64,000 nt of DNA from Corallococcus praedator (GCF_003612125.1 NZ_RAWI01000001.1:39943-103942); one strand, 5' to 3'; counted from the first letter of the stretch, positions 35,027 through 44,335 are shown. Program-made: numbers and translations. Notes: a model not told the origin generated them from the sequence alone.

Positions 35027-36631
35027 TCAGCGCACCTCGAGTTCGTAGATGCGCGTCGCCGGGTCGCCGTTCTGGGACGGGGTGGTCACGTTGAGCTTGA
35101 TGTAGCGCGCCGAGGTGGCGCTGATCGCGTGGGTCGACGTGTTGGCGGTGTTGTTGGTCACCGTCACCGGGGTGCTCCAGGTCGTGCCGTTGGTGGAGGT
35201 CTGGAGGGTGAAGGCCCGGGTGTTCCAGGTGCTCGATTCGCCGCCCGCGCCGGCATGCTTGACGACGAAGCTGCTGACCGTCTGCGCCGAGCCGAGGTCC
35301 ACCTGAAGCCACGCAGGAGCGGCCAACGAGCAGAACTTGTCGGTGGTGCCGCCGGAGACGCTTCCGTTGACCGCCTTGGCCGCCGTTTCGCTGGTGTTGC
35401 AGGCGCTGGAGCCGGTCGTCGGCTTGTTGAGCGCCAGGTTGACGTTGCCGGCGCCGACCGAGACGGTCTGGGTCTTGGTGTTGCTGGCGCCGCCATTGTC
35501 GGTCACGGTCAGGGTGACGTTGTAGTTGCCGGTGCTGGCATAGACACGGCTGGGATTGGTCGCGGTCGAGCCGCTGCCGTCGCCAAAGTTCCAACTGCGG
35601 GAGGTGATGCTGCCGTCGCTGTCGCTGGAGGCGTCGCTGAAGGTCGCCGTGAGTCCGCTCACGGTGACGCCGAAGTTGGCCACCGGCGGGGTGTTGCCGC
35701 TGACCGCGGTGTTGATCGCCGCCGCGTACTGCGCGGCCGTGCCCTGCGCCCCGCACGCCTGGATGTCGTCGTAGAGCCACATGAAGCCGCCGTTGATGCC
35801 AGCGGTGCTCTTCCAGTTGCTCATCTTGCTCTGCACCGTGGCCGGACTGTCGCCGCTGCCGCAGCCAGAGCCGTGGCGCGACCACAGGCCCGGGTCGACG
35901 GTCATGCCCATCGCGGTGTTCCAGCTCGCCGGGTTGTTGCCGGCGCCGCCGTCGTAGACCTGGAGGTAGATGCCGTCCACCGCGCTGCCGAGGTTGTCCT
36001 TGAGGCTCCGCCAGAAGGTCTGCTGGGTGTAGGGCGCGAAGGTGATCTTGTAGCCCTGGCCAATCAGCATCTGCCCGAACTGGGTGGTCGGGGCGAGGTC
36101 GTAGGCGCTCTCATCGTCGAAGTTGACCGCGTTGGCGCCCGTGGCGGTCTTCAGCGCCTGGAAGTTGCGGTACAGGATGCTGTTGCTGCCGGTGCCGCAG
36201 ACGAGGGTGCTGCCGCAGCCCGTGGCGGTGCCGTTGACCAGCCGGGCCATGCGCTCGAAGTCGGGAACGCTCCAGGCGCCAATCGACACTTCGATGCGAT
36301 TGACGGACGTGGGCGCGGTCTTGAGCGTGGCCAGCCGCGTGGGCCAGGCCGGGTCACCGATGTAGGCGCCGTTCCTGACCACCGGGATGTCGTTGTAGAC
36401 GAGGTCGCCGTTGTCCTCGATGTGGAAGCTCCACAGGATCACGGTGGTGAAGCCCGAGCCGCGCAGGTCATCCATCACCGCGGTGCCGCCGGAATAGAAG
36501 GGGCCGCCGCCGTAGATCGCCGAATCAGCCTGGGCCGCTGGCGTGAATGCAAACAGGGTGAGGGCAGCGAGCGCCGACCCGAAGCGGTGGACGGGAAGGA
36601 GGCAGGACGCGAGTGGCTTCGACTTCAGCAT
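35027..36631 (-). CDS. Secreted GH18-like protein with PKD and discoidin (F5/8C) domains
   Basis: Exported protein of 534 residues; GGAGA seven bases before the ATG at 36631. Signal peptide 'LTLFAFTPAAQA'. Residues about 36-300 resemble a glycoside hydrolase family 18 barrel: SFHIEDNGDLVYND, 'IEVSIGAWSVPDFERM', and ANAVNFDDESAYD, where DDES would be the DxxDxE-like acid pair in altered form. Residues 305-385 form a PKD domain (FSDASSDSDGSITSRSWNF then GDGS). Residues 395-534 form an F5/8 type C domain (NLALNKPTTGSSACNTSET, 'WLQVDLGSAQTVSSFVVKH', 'YIKLNVTT'). The altered motif leaves chitinase activity open; it may bind rather than cut. Codon choice is less GC-biased than in its neighbours, compatible with acquisition. 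Confidence 0.8.
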   Translation of the reverse strand: MLKSKPLASCLLPVHRFGSALAALTLFAFTPAAQADSAIYGGGPFYSGGTAVMDDLRGSGFTTVILWSFHIEDNGDLVYNDIPVVRNGAYIGDPAWPTRLATLKTAPTSVNRIEVSIGAWSVPDFERMARLVNGTATGCGSTLVCGTGSNSILYRNFQALKTATGANAVNFDDESAYDLAPTTQFGQMLIGQGYKITFAPYTQQTFWRSLKDNLGSAVDGIYLQVYDGGAGNNPASWNTAMGMTVDPGLWSRHGSGCGSGDSPATVQSKMSNWKSTAGINGGFMWLYDDIQACGAQGTAAQYAAAINTAVSGNTPPVANFGVTVSGLTATFSDASSDSDGSITSRSWNFGDGSGSTATNPSRVYASTGNYNVTLTVTDNGGASNTKTQTVSVGAGNVNLALNKPTTGSSACNTSETAAKAVNGSVSGGTTDKFCSLAAPAWLQVDLGSAQTVSSFVVKHAGAGGESSTWNTRAFTLQTSTNGTTWSTPVTVTNNTANTSTHAISATSARYIKLNVTTPSQNGDPATRIYELEVR

Positions 36632-36648
36632 GGTGCGATCTCCTGTCG

Positions 36649-36717
36649 CCGGCTTCGGCGACAGGCAGACATTGCGAGCGCCGAAGCCGGAATGTCCATG
36701 TTATTCGGACATTCCGG
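36649..36717. promoter_or_regulatory. Two long perfect palindromes upstream of the GH18-like gene
   Basis: CCGGCTTCGGCG (36649-36660) and CGCCGAAGCCGG (36679-36690) are perfect 12-bp arms. CCGGAATGTCC (36687-36697) and GGACATTCCGG (36707-36717) are perfect 11-bp arms; the two palindromes share CCGG. They fill the space between the PI-PLC stop (36744) and the next start (36631). They may be a terminator for the upstream gene, an operator, or mutually exclusive RNA hairpins in the leader. Confidence 0.5.
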
Positions 36718-36743
36718 AATAGGGCGAATCTCTTTGCCTGGGC

Positions 36744-38456
36744 TCAGCGGAGGCCGACGAAGTCGATACCGGCGGAGGAGATCTGGTCGTTCCAGGGGCC
36801 TCCCGCAGCGGCGTTGATGTCGCTCAGGCTCTGGGTCGTGCTGAAGCACCTGCCCGTTCGCGAAGGGTGTTCGCAGAGGGTCGCGCGATAGGGGCCGAGG
36901 ATCCTGACGGAGGACAGGATGTCATCGAAGCCCAGGTCGCCCAGATAGTCGACGCCGGAGGTGAGCCGCAGCACGTTGCCTTCGAACTGGCCGTGCTCGT
37001 AGAGGTACACCCCGTCCGAGGCGGAGTAGGCCTGGACGGCATACGTGTAGTCGCCCAGGGAGGCCTTGTAGCCCGTCCCGTAATCCGAATACGCCCAGTT
37101 GCTGAGTCCGCCGGGCGCCTTCTTCACGACCACGCTCCAGAGCTGGAAGGGGAAGCGGGAGCTCACCCGACCATGAAGCTGGAGGGCCCGGTCGCTCGTG
37201 CTTCCTGACAGCGCGCCGAGCTGGGCGTTCACGAAGCCGCCCAGGAAGCCATTGCTCACCGCGCTCGTCACCGTGCGCGAGGTGAAGGCCAGGTGCGTGT
37301 AGTCATCCATGGTGTCGGATTGGACGTAGCTTCCATCCGTGTGCATCCAACCGGCCCAACTGCCCTTGAGCGCCAGGGCATGCCAGTACCGTCCCGGGGC
37401 GGCGTTCTGGAGGAACGCGTTGAGGCCATACCAGCGGGCCTGGGCGTCACCGCCAAGCGTGTAGGAGATGTTCCTGAACGCAGTGCCGAAATCGCCTGGG
37501 AGGATGCTGGCGGAAGGCAGCAACCGGTAGTTGAGGGCCAGGATGGCGTCGATCAGCCCCGCTCCCGGGAAGTCCATCATCATGACCCCCGCGCGCTGGA
37601 CGTTGCCTCCCACCAGATGGTCGATGGCGAAGTCATTGACGCCCCGGATGGAGAGGCCGTCGCCTCCGGCCACCACGTTGGGAAAGGCGGCCACGGAGGA
37701 GCCACTGAGGAAGTTCACATACAGCGTGGGAGGGGCCCCCGCGTTCGTCCTCCCCAGGTGGTCCCGGACCTTGTCCCACTTGTTGTCGATGTCGAAGATG
37801 GTGGACACGGTCCAGTCATCCTGGAGGGCCAGCGAACCCCAGCTCACGCCGTAGGCGCCACCGCTGAAGTTGTCCAGGACGACGATCTTGCCGCGCACCT
37901 CCCCGAGCGTGGGGACGTGGGTGCCTCGCCAGACATAGGGGCTGTAGGCGGGCTGGTTGCGATACCACTCGAACGTCTGCTGGAAGCCGCGGCTGTTGCC
38001 CTCCGGGGTGTGCTCCTCCTTCACCCGCATGAGGATCGTTTCGCCGGGATGGTCGCGCAGGAACTGGGTGGTGGTCGTCAGCACGTCATCGAAGTTGGCG
38101 TTCAGGTAGACGACGCCATGGTGGATGGCGAACCGGTCGCCAATGTGGCGACACCGGATGTCCAGGGCACGCAGGCCCGCGTCCAGCTGGGCCCTCAGGC
38201 TCAGGGATTGCGTCTGGGTGAGGTCGCCGCCCGTCGAGGTGAACGCCATGGAGTCATGGGTGCCCGGCAGCGAAAGGGAGGCGAGGCTCGCGGAGCCCGG
38301 CATCCAGCTCAACCAGTCCGGATGACTCGTTTCGATGCTGCCGGAGTGGTTGTAATAGCGCCCCCGTGCGGCAGCGGGGGTGGTCGCGAGCAGCGCGAGG
38401 AAGAGCACCGCCGCCGCGTCGCGCAGGCAGGGAGCATGGAGCATCCGGTGGGACAT
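36744..38456 (-). CDS. Secreted phosphatidylinositol-specific phospholipase C with crystallin-like tail
   Basis: Exported protein of 570 residues with signal '[19 protein letters not shown]'. Residues about 45-330 match the PI-PLC X-domain: [20 protein letters not shown] then DSMAF (first catalytic His), '[17 protein letters not shown]' (Arg and second His), '[13 protein letters not shown]' and '[12 protein letters not shown]'. Such enzymes cleave phosphatidylinositol or its glycan anchors without metal. Residues about 480-570 look like a beta/gamma-crystallin module ([20 protein letters not shown], '[20 protein letters not shown]'), a fold often binding calcium or host lipids. A role in attacking prey membranes is plausible for a predatory bacterium. 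Confidence 0.82.
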   Translation of the reverse strand: MSHRMLHAPCLRDAAAVLFLALLATTPAAARGRYYNHSGSIETSHPDWLSWMPGSASLASLSLPGTHDSMAFTSTGGDLTQTQSLSLRAQLDAGLRALDIRCRHIGDRFAIHHGVVYLNANFDDVLTTTTQFLRDHPGETILMRVKEEHTPEGNSRGFQQTFEWYRNQPAYSPYVWRGTHVPTLGEVRGKIVVLDNFSGGAYGVSWGSLALQDDWTVSTIFDIDNKWDKVRDHLGRTNAGAPPTLYVNFLSGSSVAAFPNVVAGGDGLSIRGVNDFAIDHLVGGNVQRAGVMMMDFPGAGLIDAILALNYRLLPSASILPGDFGTAFRNISYTLGGDAQARWYGLNAFLQNAAPGRYWHALALKGSWAGWMHTDGSYVQSDTMDDYTHLAFTSRTVTSAVSNGFLGGFVNAQLGALSGSTSDRALQLHGRVSSRFPFQLWSVVVKKAPGGLSNWAYSDYGTGYKASLGDYTYAVQAYSASDGVYLYEHGQFEGNVLRLTSGVDYLGDLGFDDILSSVRILGPYRATLCEHPSRTGRCFSTTQSLSDINAAAGGPWNDQISSAGIDFVGLR

Positions 38457-38545
38457 GGGGCCTCGGGGGAGGAGGGCGATGCGTGGGTGAACGACACCGC
38501 ACTCTATGCTGTCAGGTTTCCAGCCAGAGATCGTCGGGCGGCCGC

Positions 38546-39184
38546 ATGGCCAATTTCTTCGAGAGTCCCTTCAAGGGCATCACGCTGGACCGGCAGGTCA
38601 CCCATCCCAACATCGTCGTCGGGCGCCACAGCTACTACTCCGGCTACTACCACGGTCACAGCTTTGATGACTGTGCGCGCTTCCTGCTGCCCCATGAGGG
38701 CGCGGACCGGCTGATCGTGGGCAGCTTCTGCTCCATCGGCTCGGGTGCGGCCTTCATCATGGCTGGGAATCAAGGCCATCGGAACGAATGGGTCAGCACC
38801 TTTCCGTTCTTCTACATGTCAGAGGTGCCGCACTTCGCCGGCGCACGCGACGGGTACCTGGCGGCGGGAGACACGGTCATCGGCAACGATGTCTGGATTG
38901 GCTCGGAAGCCATCATCATGCCTGGCATCCACGTCGGTCACGGCGCCGTCATCGGCACCCGGGCGCTGGTGACCAGGGATGTCGAGCCCTACAGCATCGT
39001 CGGGGGCAATCCGGCCCGGCCCATCCGCAAGCGTTTCTCCGAGGAGCAGATCGCCATGCTGCTGGAGATGAGCTGGTGGGATTGGCCCGACGCGCGATTG
39101 CACGAAGCCATGCCTCTTCTGTGCGATGGCGATGTCGCGTCCCTGCATCGCTGGTGGCAGGCCCACCTCCGCGGTACTCCATGA
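38546..39184 (+). CDS. CatB-type hexapeptide xenobiotic O-acetyltransferase
   Basis: Cytoplasmic acetyltransferase of 212 residues with the left-handed beta-helix hexapeptide repeat ('[20 protein letters not shown]', then [19 protein letters not shown]). It has full CatB/Vat length and family markers: [14 protein letters not shown] start, '[19 protein letters not shown]', [19 protein letters not shown] with the catalytic His (third-motif 'QGHRNEW'), and a C-terminal 'WWDWPDARL'. Chromosomal homologues in soil bacteria acetylate chloramphenicol or streptogramins to varying degrees, so resistance cannot be asserted from sequence. Divergent from the PI-PLC gene by 89 bases. Confidence 0.88.
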   Translation: MANFFESPFKGITLDRQVTHPNIVVGRHSYYSGYYHGHSFDDCARFLLPHEGADRLIVGSFCSIGSGAAFIMAGNQGHRNEWVSTFPFFYMSEVPHFAGARDGYLAAGDTVIGNDVWIGSEAIIMPGIHVGHGAVIGTRALVTRDVEPYSIVGGNPARPIRKRFSEEQIAMLLEMSWWDWPDARLHEAMPLLCDGDVASLHRWWQAHLRGTP

Positions 39185-39258
39185 ATCATCCCGGATGACC
39201 TAACGTGACCGCGCCGGTGAAGCCCACCCCGGCGCGTCCATCTCGAAAGCGTCAGCCC

Positions 39259-42200
39259 ATGCCCCACTTCGAATCACCCGAAGCTTCCTCTCGTGCCGCC
39301 CCGCTCATCGTGGCGCTCATGCTCGCGCTCACCGCATGCGGGCCCGACCTGGTGCAGGAGGGGACATGGGGTCAGGGCGCCGCGACGGCGCTCACCGCCA
39401 CGGCGAACCTGTCCTCGGTGCGAGAGGACCACACGGCGACGTTGCTGCCGGATGGCCGGGTGCTCGTGGTGGGAGGACTTGTCTCCGGTAACATCGGCCT
39501 CGCCAGCGCGGAGCTTTATGATCCGGCCACCGGCACCTGGTCCGTCACCGGCTCGCTCGCGGAAGGCCGCTTCAACCATGCGGCGACGCTGCTTCCCGAC
39601 GGCCGGGTGCTCGTGACGGGAGGCCGGGGGGGCGGTGAGCTCGGTCCCCGCTCCAGCGCGGAGCTGTATGACCCAGCCACGGGGACGTGGTCCACCACGG
39701 GCGCGCTCTCGGTGGCTCGCTACTTCCACTCAGCGACCCTGCTGAGCAACGGCAAGGTGTTGGTGGCGGGGGGCCTTGGTGTCGGCGTCACCGGGTCCAA
39801 CATCCTCGCCAGCGCGGAGCTTTATGATCCGGCCACCGGCACCTGGGCGACCACTGGCGCAATGCCGAACATCCGCTACAGGCATCAGGTGACGGCGCTG
39901 CTCACTGGCAAGGCGCTCCTCGTGGGCGGACACGCCGCGTCCGGCGCCTACTACTCCTCGTGCCTGCTCTACAATCCGGCGACCGGCACCTGGGCCGCGA
40001 CTGGCGCGCTCCCCGCGTACCGCGCCTATGCCGGACAGACGCTGCTGTCCGATGGCAGGGTGCTTGTCACGGGAGGAAGCAATGCGAACGTCAGCCTCGC
40101 GACGGCCGTGGCGTACAACCCGGCCACGGGCACCTGGGCCGCTACTGCCTCGATGTCGGAGGGTCGTTCCTTCCACACCGCGACGCTGCTGTCCCAGGGC
40201 AGGGTCCTCCTCGCGGGCGGAAGCAAGACCGCACAGGTGTATGATCCGGCGACCGGTTCCTCCACGGTGGGGGCTCTCTCGCAGGTCCGCTCCAGCCCCA
40301 CGGCGACGACGCTGCTCGATGGCCGGGTGCTCGTGGTGGGCGGGCGCGGCCTCAGCGGCGCGCTCGCGACCTCCGAGGTGTTCGACCCGACCACGGGCTC
40401 GTGGGCGCCGACTCCGACCCTGGCCGAGGCCCGTCAGCTCCACACGGCGACGACGCTGGACGACGGCCGGGTGCTCGTCGTGGGCGGGCTGGGCGCCACC
40501 GGTCCCCTCGCCAGCGCCGAACTGGCGGACCCCGCCACGGGCACCGTGTCCGTCACCGGCGCGCTGGCCCAGGCCCGCGACAGCCACACGGCCACGCGGC
40601 TGACGGATGGCAGGGTGCTCGTCACCGGCGGAAAGGACGCCAGCGGCGCGCTCGCCACCTGCGAACTGCTGGATCCGGCCACCGGCACCTGGACGACGAC
40701 GGGCTCGCTCGCGCAGGCCCGCCGCGTCCACACGGCGACGCTGCTGTCCGATGGCCGGGTGCTCGTCACCGGCGGGCTGGGCGCCAGCAGCCCCCTCGCG
40801 ACCAGCGAGGTGTTCGACCCGGCCACCGGCACCTGGACGACGACGGGCTCCCTGGCGGCGGCGCGCTCGCTCCACACCGCGACGCTGCTGCCCACCGGCA
40901 AGGTGCTCGTCGCGGGCGGCAGGAGCGCCACCGCGGCACTGGCCACCGCCCAGCTCTATGACCCGGCCACCGGCGCTTGGACCGCGACGGGCGCGCTGAC
41001 GGCGCGTTCGGCTCACACGGCGACGCTGCTGGACAACGGCAAGGTGCTCGTGGCCGGTGGAGATGGCGCCACCGAGGCATTGGCCACGGCCCAACTGTAT
41101 GACCCGGCCACCGGCGCGTGGACCGCAGCGGGTTCGATGGCGGTGGGGCGCTCCAGCCACACCGCGACGCTGCTGCCGGATGGCCAGGTGCTGATGGCGG
41201 GCGGCAAGGTCACCACCGGCTTCATCTCCAGCACCGAGCTCTTCGAGCCGACGCTGGGCGCCTGGCACACCTCCGCTCCGCTCACGACGAGCCGCGCTTG
41301 GCACACCGCGACCGCGCTGCCCGACGGGAAGGTGCTCGTCATGGCGGGGCTCGGCCCCAGCGGCACCCTGCGCGGCTTCGAGCTGCATGACCCGGCCGTC
41401 GAAACCTGGAAGGCGACCGGTCCGCTCGCGCAGGCCCGCCGCTACCACACGGCGACGCTGCTGCCGGACGGCCGGGTGCTCGTGGTGGGAGGGCAGGGGG
41501 CCGCTGGCGCGCTGGCGAGCGCGGAGCTGTATGACCCGGCCACCGGCACCTGGGCGACCACGGGCGCGCTCACCGGGGCCCGCTACGGCCACACCGCGAC
41601 GCTGCTGCCGGATGGCAGGGTGCTCGTGGTGGGAGGCATCGGCACGGCGGCCCTCGCCACGGCGCAGCTGTATGATCCGGCGACGGGCGTCTGGACCTCC
41701 ACGGGCTCGCTGACCCAGGCCCGGTACTTCCACACCGCGACGCTGCTGCCCACCGGCAAGGTGCTCGTGGTGGGAGGCTATGGCACGGCGGCCCTCGCCA
41801 CGGCGCAGTTGTATGATCCGGCGACGGGCGTCTGGACCGCCACGGGTTCGCTGCCCACGGTCCGCTACAGCCACACGGCGACGCTGCTGCCCGCGCAGTT
41901 CCAGATGACGCCGGGGCAGGTCCTGGTGGTGGGCGGCCAGAGCACCACCGCCGTCACCTCGGCCCTCGCCACGGCCGCGCAATACAACCCGACGACCGGC
42001 ACCTGGAGCGCGGTGAGCGCGCTGACCCTCGCCCAGGCCCGTGCCTTCCACACCGCGACACTGCTGAATGACGGCAACCTGCTCGTGACGGGTGGGACGG
42101 GTACCAGCGCCTCCCTCGCCACGACCGAGCTGCTCAATCCGTTCTTCAAGGCCCCCTCCGTGACCGCCAAGGGGGCGCTCATTCAAGCCCGCGCGCGCTT

Positions 42201-42432
42201 CACGGCGACGGCGCTGCAGGATGGCCGGGTGCTCGTGGCGGGCGGGACGGGCGCCACCGCCATCCTCGGCAGCGTGGAGGTGTATGCCTCCGGCACGTGG
42301 TCGAACACCGCCACGCTCATCCAGGCCCGCCGGGCGCACACGGCGACACGGCTCTCCAACGGCCAGGTGCTCGTGGTGGGCGGAGAGAACGGCACGAGCC
42401 TCCCGTACCTCGCGACCGCCGAGCTGTACTGA
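39259..42432 (+). CDS. Giant Kelch-repeat lipoprotein
   Basis: Lipoprotein of 1057 residues with signal LIVALMLALTAC (Cys27). Nearly the entire mature protein is a series of about twenty 48-52-residue Kelch motifs: 'HTATLLPDGRVLVVGG', 'ELYDPATGTWATTG', 'LAQARRYHTATLL'. This is far more than one six- or seven-bladed propeller, so three consecutive propellers are likely. The repeat DNA is highly self-similar, pointing to recent tandem duplication. Kelch lipoproteins of this kind are numerous in myxobacteria; function is unknown but surface attachment is a fair guess. The ATG at 39259 is chosen over 39205 because it places the signal peptide near the start. Confidence 0.85.
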   Translation: MPHFESPEASSRAAPLIVALMLALTACGPDLVQEGTWGQGAATALTATANLSSVREDHTATLLPDGRVLVVGGLVSGNIGLASAELYDPATGTWSVTGSLAEGRFNHAATLLPDGRVLVTGGRGGGELGPRSSAELYDPATGTWSTTGALSVARYFHSATLLSNGKVLVAGGLGVGVTGSNILASAELYDPATGTWATTGAMPNIRYRHQVTALLTGKALLVGGHAASGAYYSSCLLYNPATGTWAATGALPAYRAYAGQTLLSDGRVLVTGGSNANVSLATAVAYNPATGTWAATASMSEGRSFHTATLLSQGRVLLAGGSKTAQVYDPATGSSTVGALSQVRSSPTATTLLDGRVLVVGGRGLSGALATSEVFDPTTGSWAPTPTLAEARQLHTATTLDDGRVLVVGGLGATGPLASAELADPATGTVSVTGALAQARDSHTATRLTDGRVLVTGGKDASGALATCELLDPATGTWTTTGSLAQARRVHTATLLSDGRVLVTGGLGASSPLATSEVFDPATGTWTTTGSLAAARSLHTATLLPTGKVLVAGGRSATAALATAQLYDPATGAWTATGALTARSAHTATLLDNGKVLVAGGDGATEALATAQLYDPATGAWTAAGSMAVGRSSHTATLLPDGQVLMAGGKVTTGFISSTELFEPTLGAWHTSAPLTTSRAWHTATALPDGKVLVMAGLGPSGTLRGFELHDPAVETWKATGPLAQARRYHTATLLPDGRVLVVGGQGAAGALASAELYDPATGTWATTGALTGARYGHTATLLPDGRVLVVGGIGTAALATAQLYDPATGVWTSTGSLTQARYFHTATLLPTGKVLVVGGYGTAALATAQLYDPATGVWTATGSLPTVRYSHTATLLPAQFQMTPGQVLVVGGQSTTAVTSALATAAQYNPTTGTWSAVSALTLAQARAFHTATLLNDGNLLVTGGTGTSASLATTELLNPFFKAPSVTAKGALIQARARFTATALQDGRVLVAGGTGATAILGSVEVYASGTWSNTATLIQARRAHTATRLSNGQVLVVGGENGTSLPYLATAELY
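39400..42430 (+). repeat. Tandem ~150-bp Kelch coding repeats
   Basis: About twenty direct repeats of roughly 150 bp encode one Kelch motif each, for example recurrent gcgacgctgctgccggatgg and tatgacccggccaccggc. Homology between neighbours is strong enough to allow unequal recombination. Confidence 0.8.
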
Positions 42433-42447
42433 GCCGCGGGCCGCGCA

Positions 42448-42479
42448 GGGGCGTCGCATCGCAGGTCATGCGACGCCCC
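42448..42479. terminator. Very strong bidirectional hairpin
   Basis: GGGGCGTCGCAT and ATGCGACGCCCC form a perfect 12-bp stem with an 8-base loop, 15 bases after the Kelch gene and 35 bases before the convergent LysR stop. Confidence 0.7.
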
Positions 42480-42514
42480 GCGACAGATGCGGAGGCGCGC
42501 CCCCGCCCGCTGCT

Positions 42515-43402
42515 TCAGGTCCTCGCCCGCACGAAGTCGACGAAGGCCTTGAGCACGGGCGGCAGGTGCCTGCGGCTCGGGTAGTAGAGGAAGAACCCGG
42601 GGTAGGGCGGGCACCAGGCCTCCAGGACGCGGACCAGCCGCCGCTGCTGCACCAGGGACTCGACCTGGGACTCAAAGACATACCCCAGCCCCAGGCCCGC
42701 GAGCGCGGCCTCCAGGATCTCCACCTGATCGCTCAGGGCCAGGGAGCCCCGCGTCTCCACCTCCAGCTCCTGGCCATTGCGCTCCAGCTCCCAGGCGTAG
42801 CGTGAGCCATTGCTGAACCGCAGTTGGATGCAGTCCTGTGTGGCGAGGTCCTTCGGGGTCTTCGGAAGAGGGTGCTTCACGAAGTACTCCGGCGAGCCGA
42901 CGATGGCCGAGCGCAGCGGAGGCCCGAGCGGAATCGCCACCATGTCCGCGGCCACGCGCTCGCGGAAGCGCACGCCCGCGTCGAAGCCCTCCTTGACGAT
43001 GTCCACGAACGCGGGGTTGTCGACGATGTCCACCTCGATGCCCGGGTAGGCCGCCATGAAGGGGCCGAGCACCGGCATCAATCCCAGCCGCGTCGCCACC
43101 CGGGCCGCGGTGATGCGCAGCCGGCCCACGGGTGCCTCGCGGAAGGCGTTCAGGTCATCGAGAGCATCGTCGATGTCCCGGAACGCGGGGCGGAGCCGCT
43201 CGGCGAGCCGCTCTCCGGCCGCTGTGAGTCCGACGCTCCGGGTGGTGCGGTGCACCAGCCGCAGGCCCAGCTTCTCCTCCAGCCCCCTCAGGCTGTGGCT
43301 CAGCGCCGAGGGCGTCACCCCCAGCGCCCCCGCCGCGCGACGGAAGTTCAGGTGCCTGGCGATCTCCAGGAACACCGTCAGCTCACGGACGTCGGCCTGC
43401 AT
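42515..43402 (-). CDS. LysR-family transcriptional regulator
   Basis: DNA-binding regulator of 295 residues. Residues about 5-62 form the winged helix (VFLEIARHLNFRRAAGALGV, TPSALSHSLRGLEEKLGLRL). Residues 92-295 form the co-inducer domain (GRLRITAARVATRLGLMPVL, 'FVDIVKEGFDAGVRF', 'VGSPEYFVKHPLP', GFFLYYPSRRHLPPVL). GGGAG lies six bases before the ATG at 43402. It is divergent from the SDR gene across 120 bases that contain a perfect 7-bp palindrome, so it probably controls that gene and itself. It is a clear paralogue of the LysR at 57496, sharing 'YAWELER' and 'PGFFLYYPSR'. Confidence 0.93.
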   Translation of the reverse strand: MQADVRELTVFLEIARHLNFRRAAGALGVTPSALSHSLRGLEEKLGLRLVHRTTRSVGLTAAGERLAERLRPAFRDIDDALDDLNAFREAPVGRLRITAARVATRLGLMPVLGPFMAAYPGIEVDIVDNPAFVDIVKEGFDAGVRFRERVAADMVAIPLGPPLRSAIVGSPEYFVKHPLPKTPKDLATQDCIQLRFSNGSRYAWELERNGQELEVETRGSLALSDQVEILEAALAGLGLGYVFESQVESLVQQRRLVRVLEAWCPPYPGFFLYYPSRRHLPPVLKAFVDFVRART

Positions 43403-43420
43403 GGATGCTCCCTCTCCACT

Positions 43421-43437
43421 GTTGAGCGGGGCTCAAC
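43421..43437. promoter_or_regulatory. Probable LysR operator (GTTGAGC-n3-GCTCAAC)
   Basis: Perfect 7-bp arms with a GGG spacer, 19 bases upstream of the LysR start and 86 bases before the SDR start. It matches the T-n11-A LysR box and resembles the boxes at 57394 and 59000 in layout (TTNAGC-n3-GCTTNA). A second palindrome, ATCCAT-n6-ATGGAT, lies at about 43455-43472. Confidence 0.6.
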
Positions 43438-43522
43438 GGTCTTGTGCATGCTGTATCCATTCCCTCATGGATGGCCAGCGCCTATCTCTATGCGTGTGGA
43501 ACCCCTCCCAAGGAGCACGCAC

Positions 43523-44335
43523 ATGAAGACCTGGCTCATCACTGGAGCATCCCGTGGATTTGGACTTCGCATCGCGCAGGCGGCGCTCGACGCGGGTGAC
43601 CGAGTCATCGCCACCGCGCGCAACCCCCAGAGCATTCCCCTTCAGGCGCACCCCCGGCTGGTCGTCGCGAAGCTGGACGTGACCGACGAGGCCGAGGCCC
43701 GGCGCGTCGTGGCGGACGCGGGGCGCATCGACGTGCTCGTGAACAACGCGGGCTTCGGGCTGCTCGGGGGCGTCGAGGAGTCGAGCGCCGAGGAGATCGA
43801 GAAGCTCTACCGGACCAACGTCTTCGGCCTGCTGGCCGTCACCCGCGCCGTGCTGCCCGTCATGCGCCAGCAGCGCTCCGGGCATGTCATCAACCTCTCG
43901 TCCGTCGGCGGGTACCGCGCGGGGGCGGGGTTCGGCGTGTACTGCTCCACGAAGTTCGCCGTGGAAGGGCTGAGCGAGGCGCTGCATGAGGAGCTCGCCC
44001 CGTTGGGCATCCACGTCACGGTCGTTGAGCCCGGCTACTTCCGCACCGACTTCCTGGATGAGATGTCGCTCACCCGGGCGGCGAAGATCATCCCCGACTA
44101 CGCGGAGACGTCCGGCGCGACGCGCGCTCGCGCCACCCAGATCAACCACCAGCAGCCGGGAGACCCGGCGAAGCTCGCCACCGCGCTGATGGAGTTGGTG
44201 AAGCTGGAGCGGCCCCCGCTGCGCCTCGCCCTGGGCAGCGACACGGTGAAGGGCATCGAGGACAAGAACGCCTTCGTCGCTCGGGAGCTGGCCGCCCACC
44301 GCGCGCTCTCCCTCTCCACGGACTTCACTTCGTAA
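43523..44335 (+). CDS. Short-chain dehydrogenase/reductase
   Basis: NAD(P)-dependent oxidoreductase of 270 residues of the classical SDR family. Cofactor loop TGASRGFG (near residue 7), NNAG motif in 'IDVLVNNAGFGLLGG', catalytic Ser in 'HVINLSSVGGYRAGAGFGV', and YxxxK in YCSTKFAVEG, all intact. AAGGAG lies seven bases before the ATG at 43523. Divergent LysR gene and an operator-like palindrome indicate substrate- or stress-induced expression. The substrate is not predictable; relatives act on ketones, retinol-like or small carbonyls. Confidence 0.92.
   Translation: MKTWLITGASRGFGLRIAQAALDAGDRVIATARNPQSIPLQAHPRLVVAKLDVTDEAEARRVVADAGRIDVLVNNAGFGLLGGVEESSAEEIEKLYRTNVFGLLAVTRAVLPVMRQQRSGHVINLSSVGGYRAGAGFGVYCSTKFAVEGLSEALHEELAPLGIHVTVVEPGYFRTDFLDEMSLTRAAKIIPDYAETSGATRARATQINHQQPGDPAKLATALMELVKLERPPLRLALGSDTVKGIEDKNAFVARELAAHRALSLSTDFTS

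Noticed and set aside
38546..39184. A chloramphenicol resistance gene
   Set aside because: The protein is clearly CatB-like, but chromosomal hexapeptide acetyltransferases in soil bacteria often have other or weak substrates, so a resistance phenotype is not claimed.
39400..42430. Regularly spaced repeats resembling a CRISPR array
   Set aside because: The repeats are coding Kelch motifs in one open frame without unique spacers; there are no cas genes.
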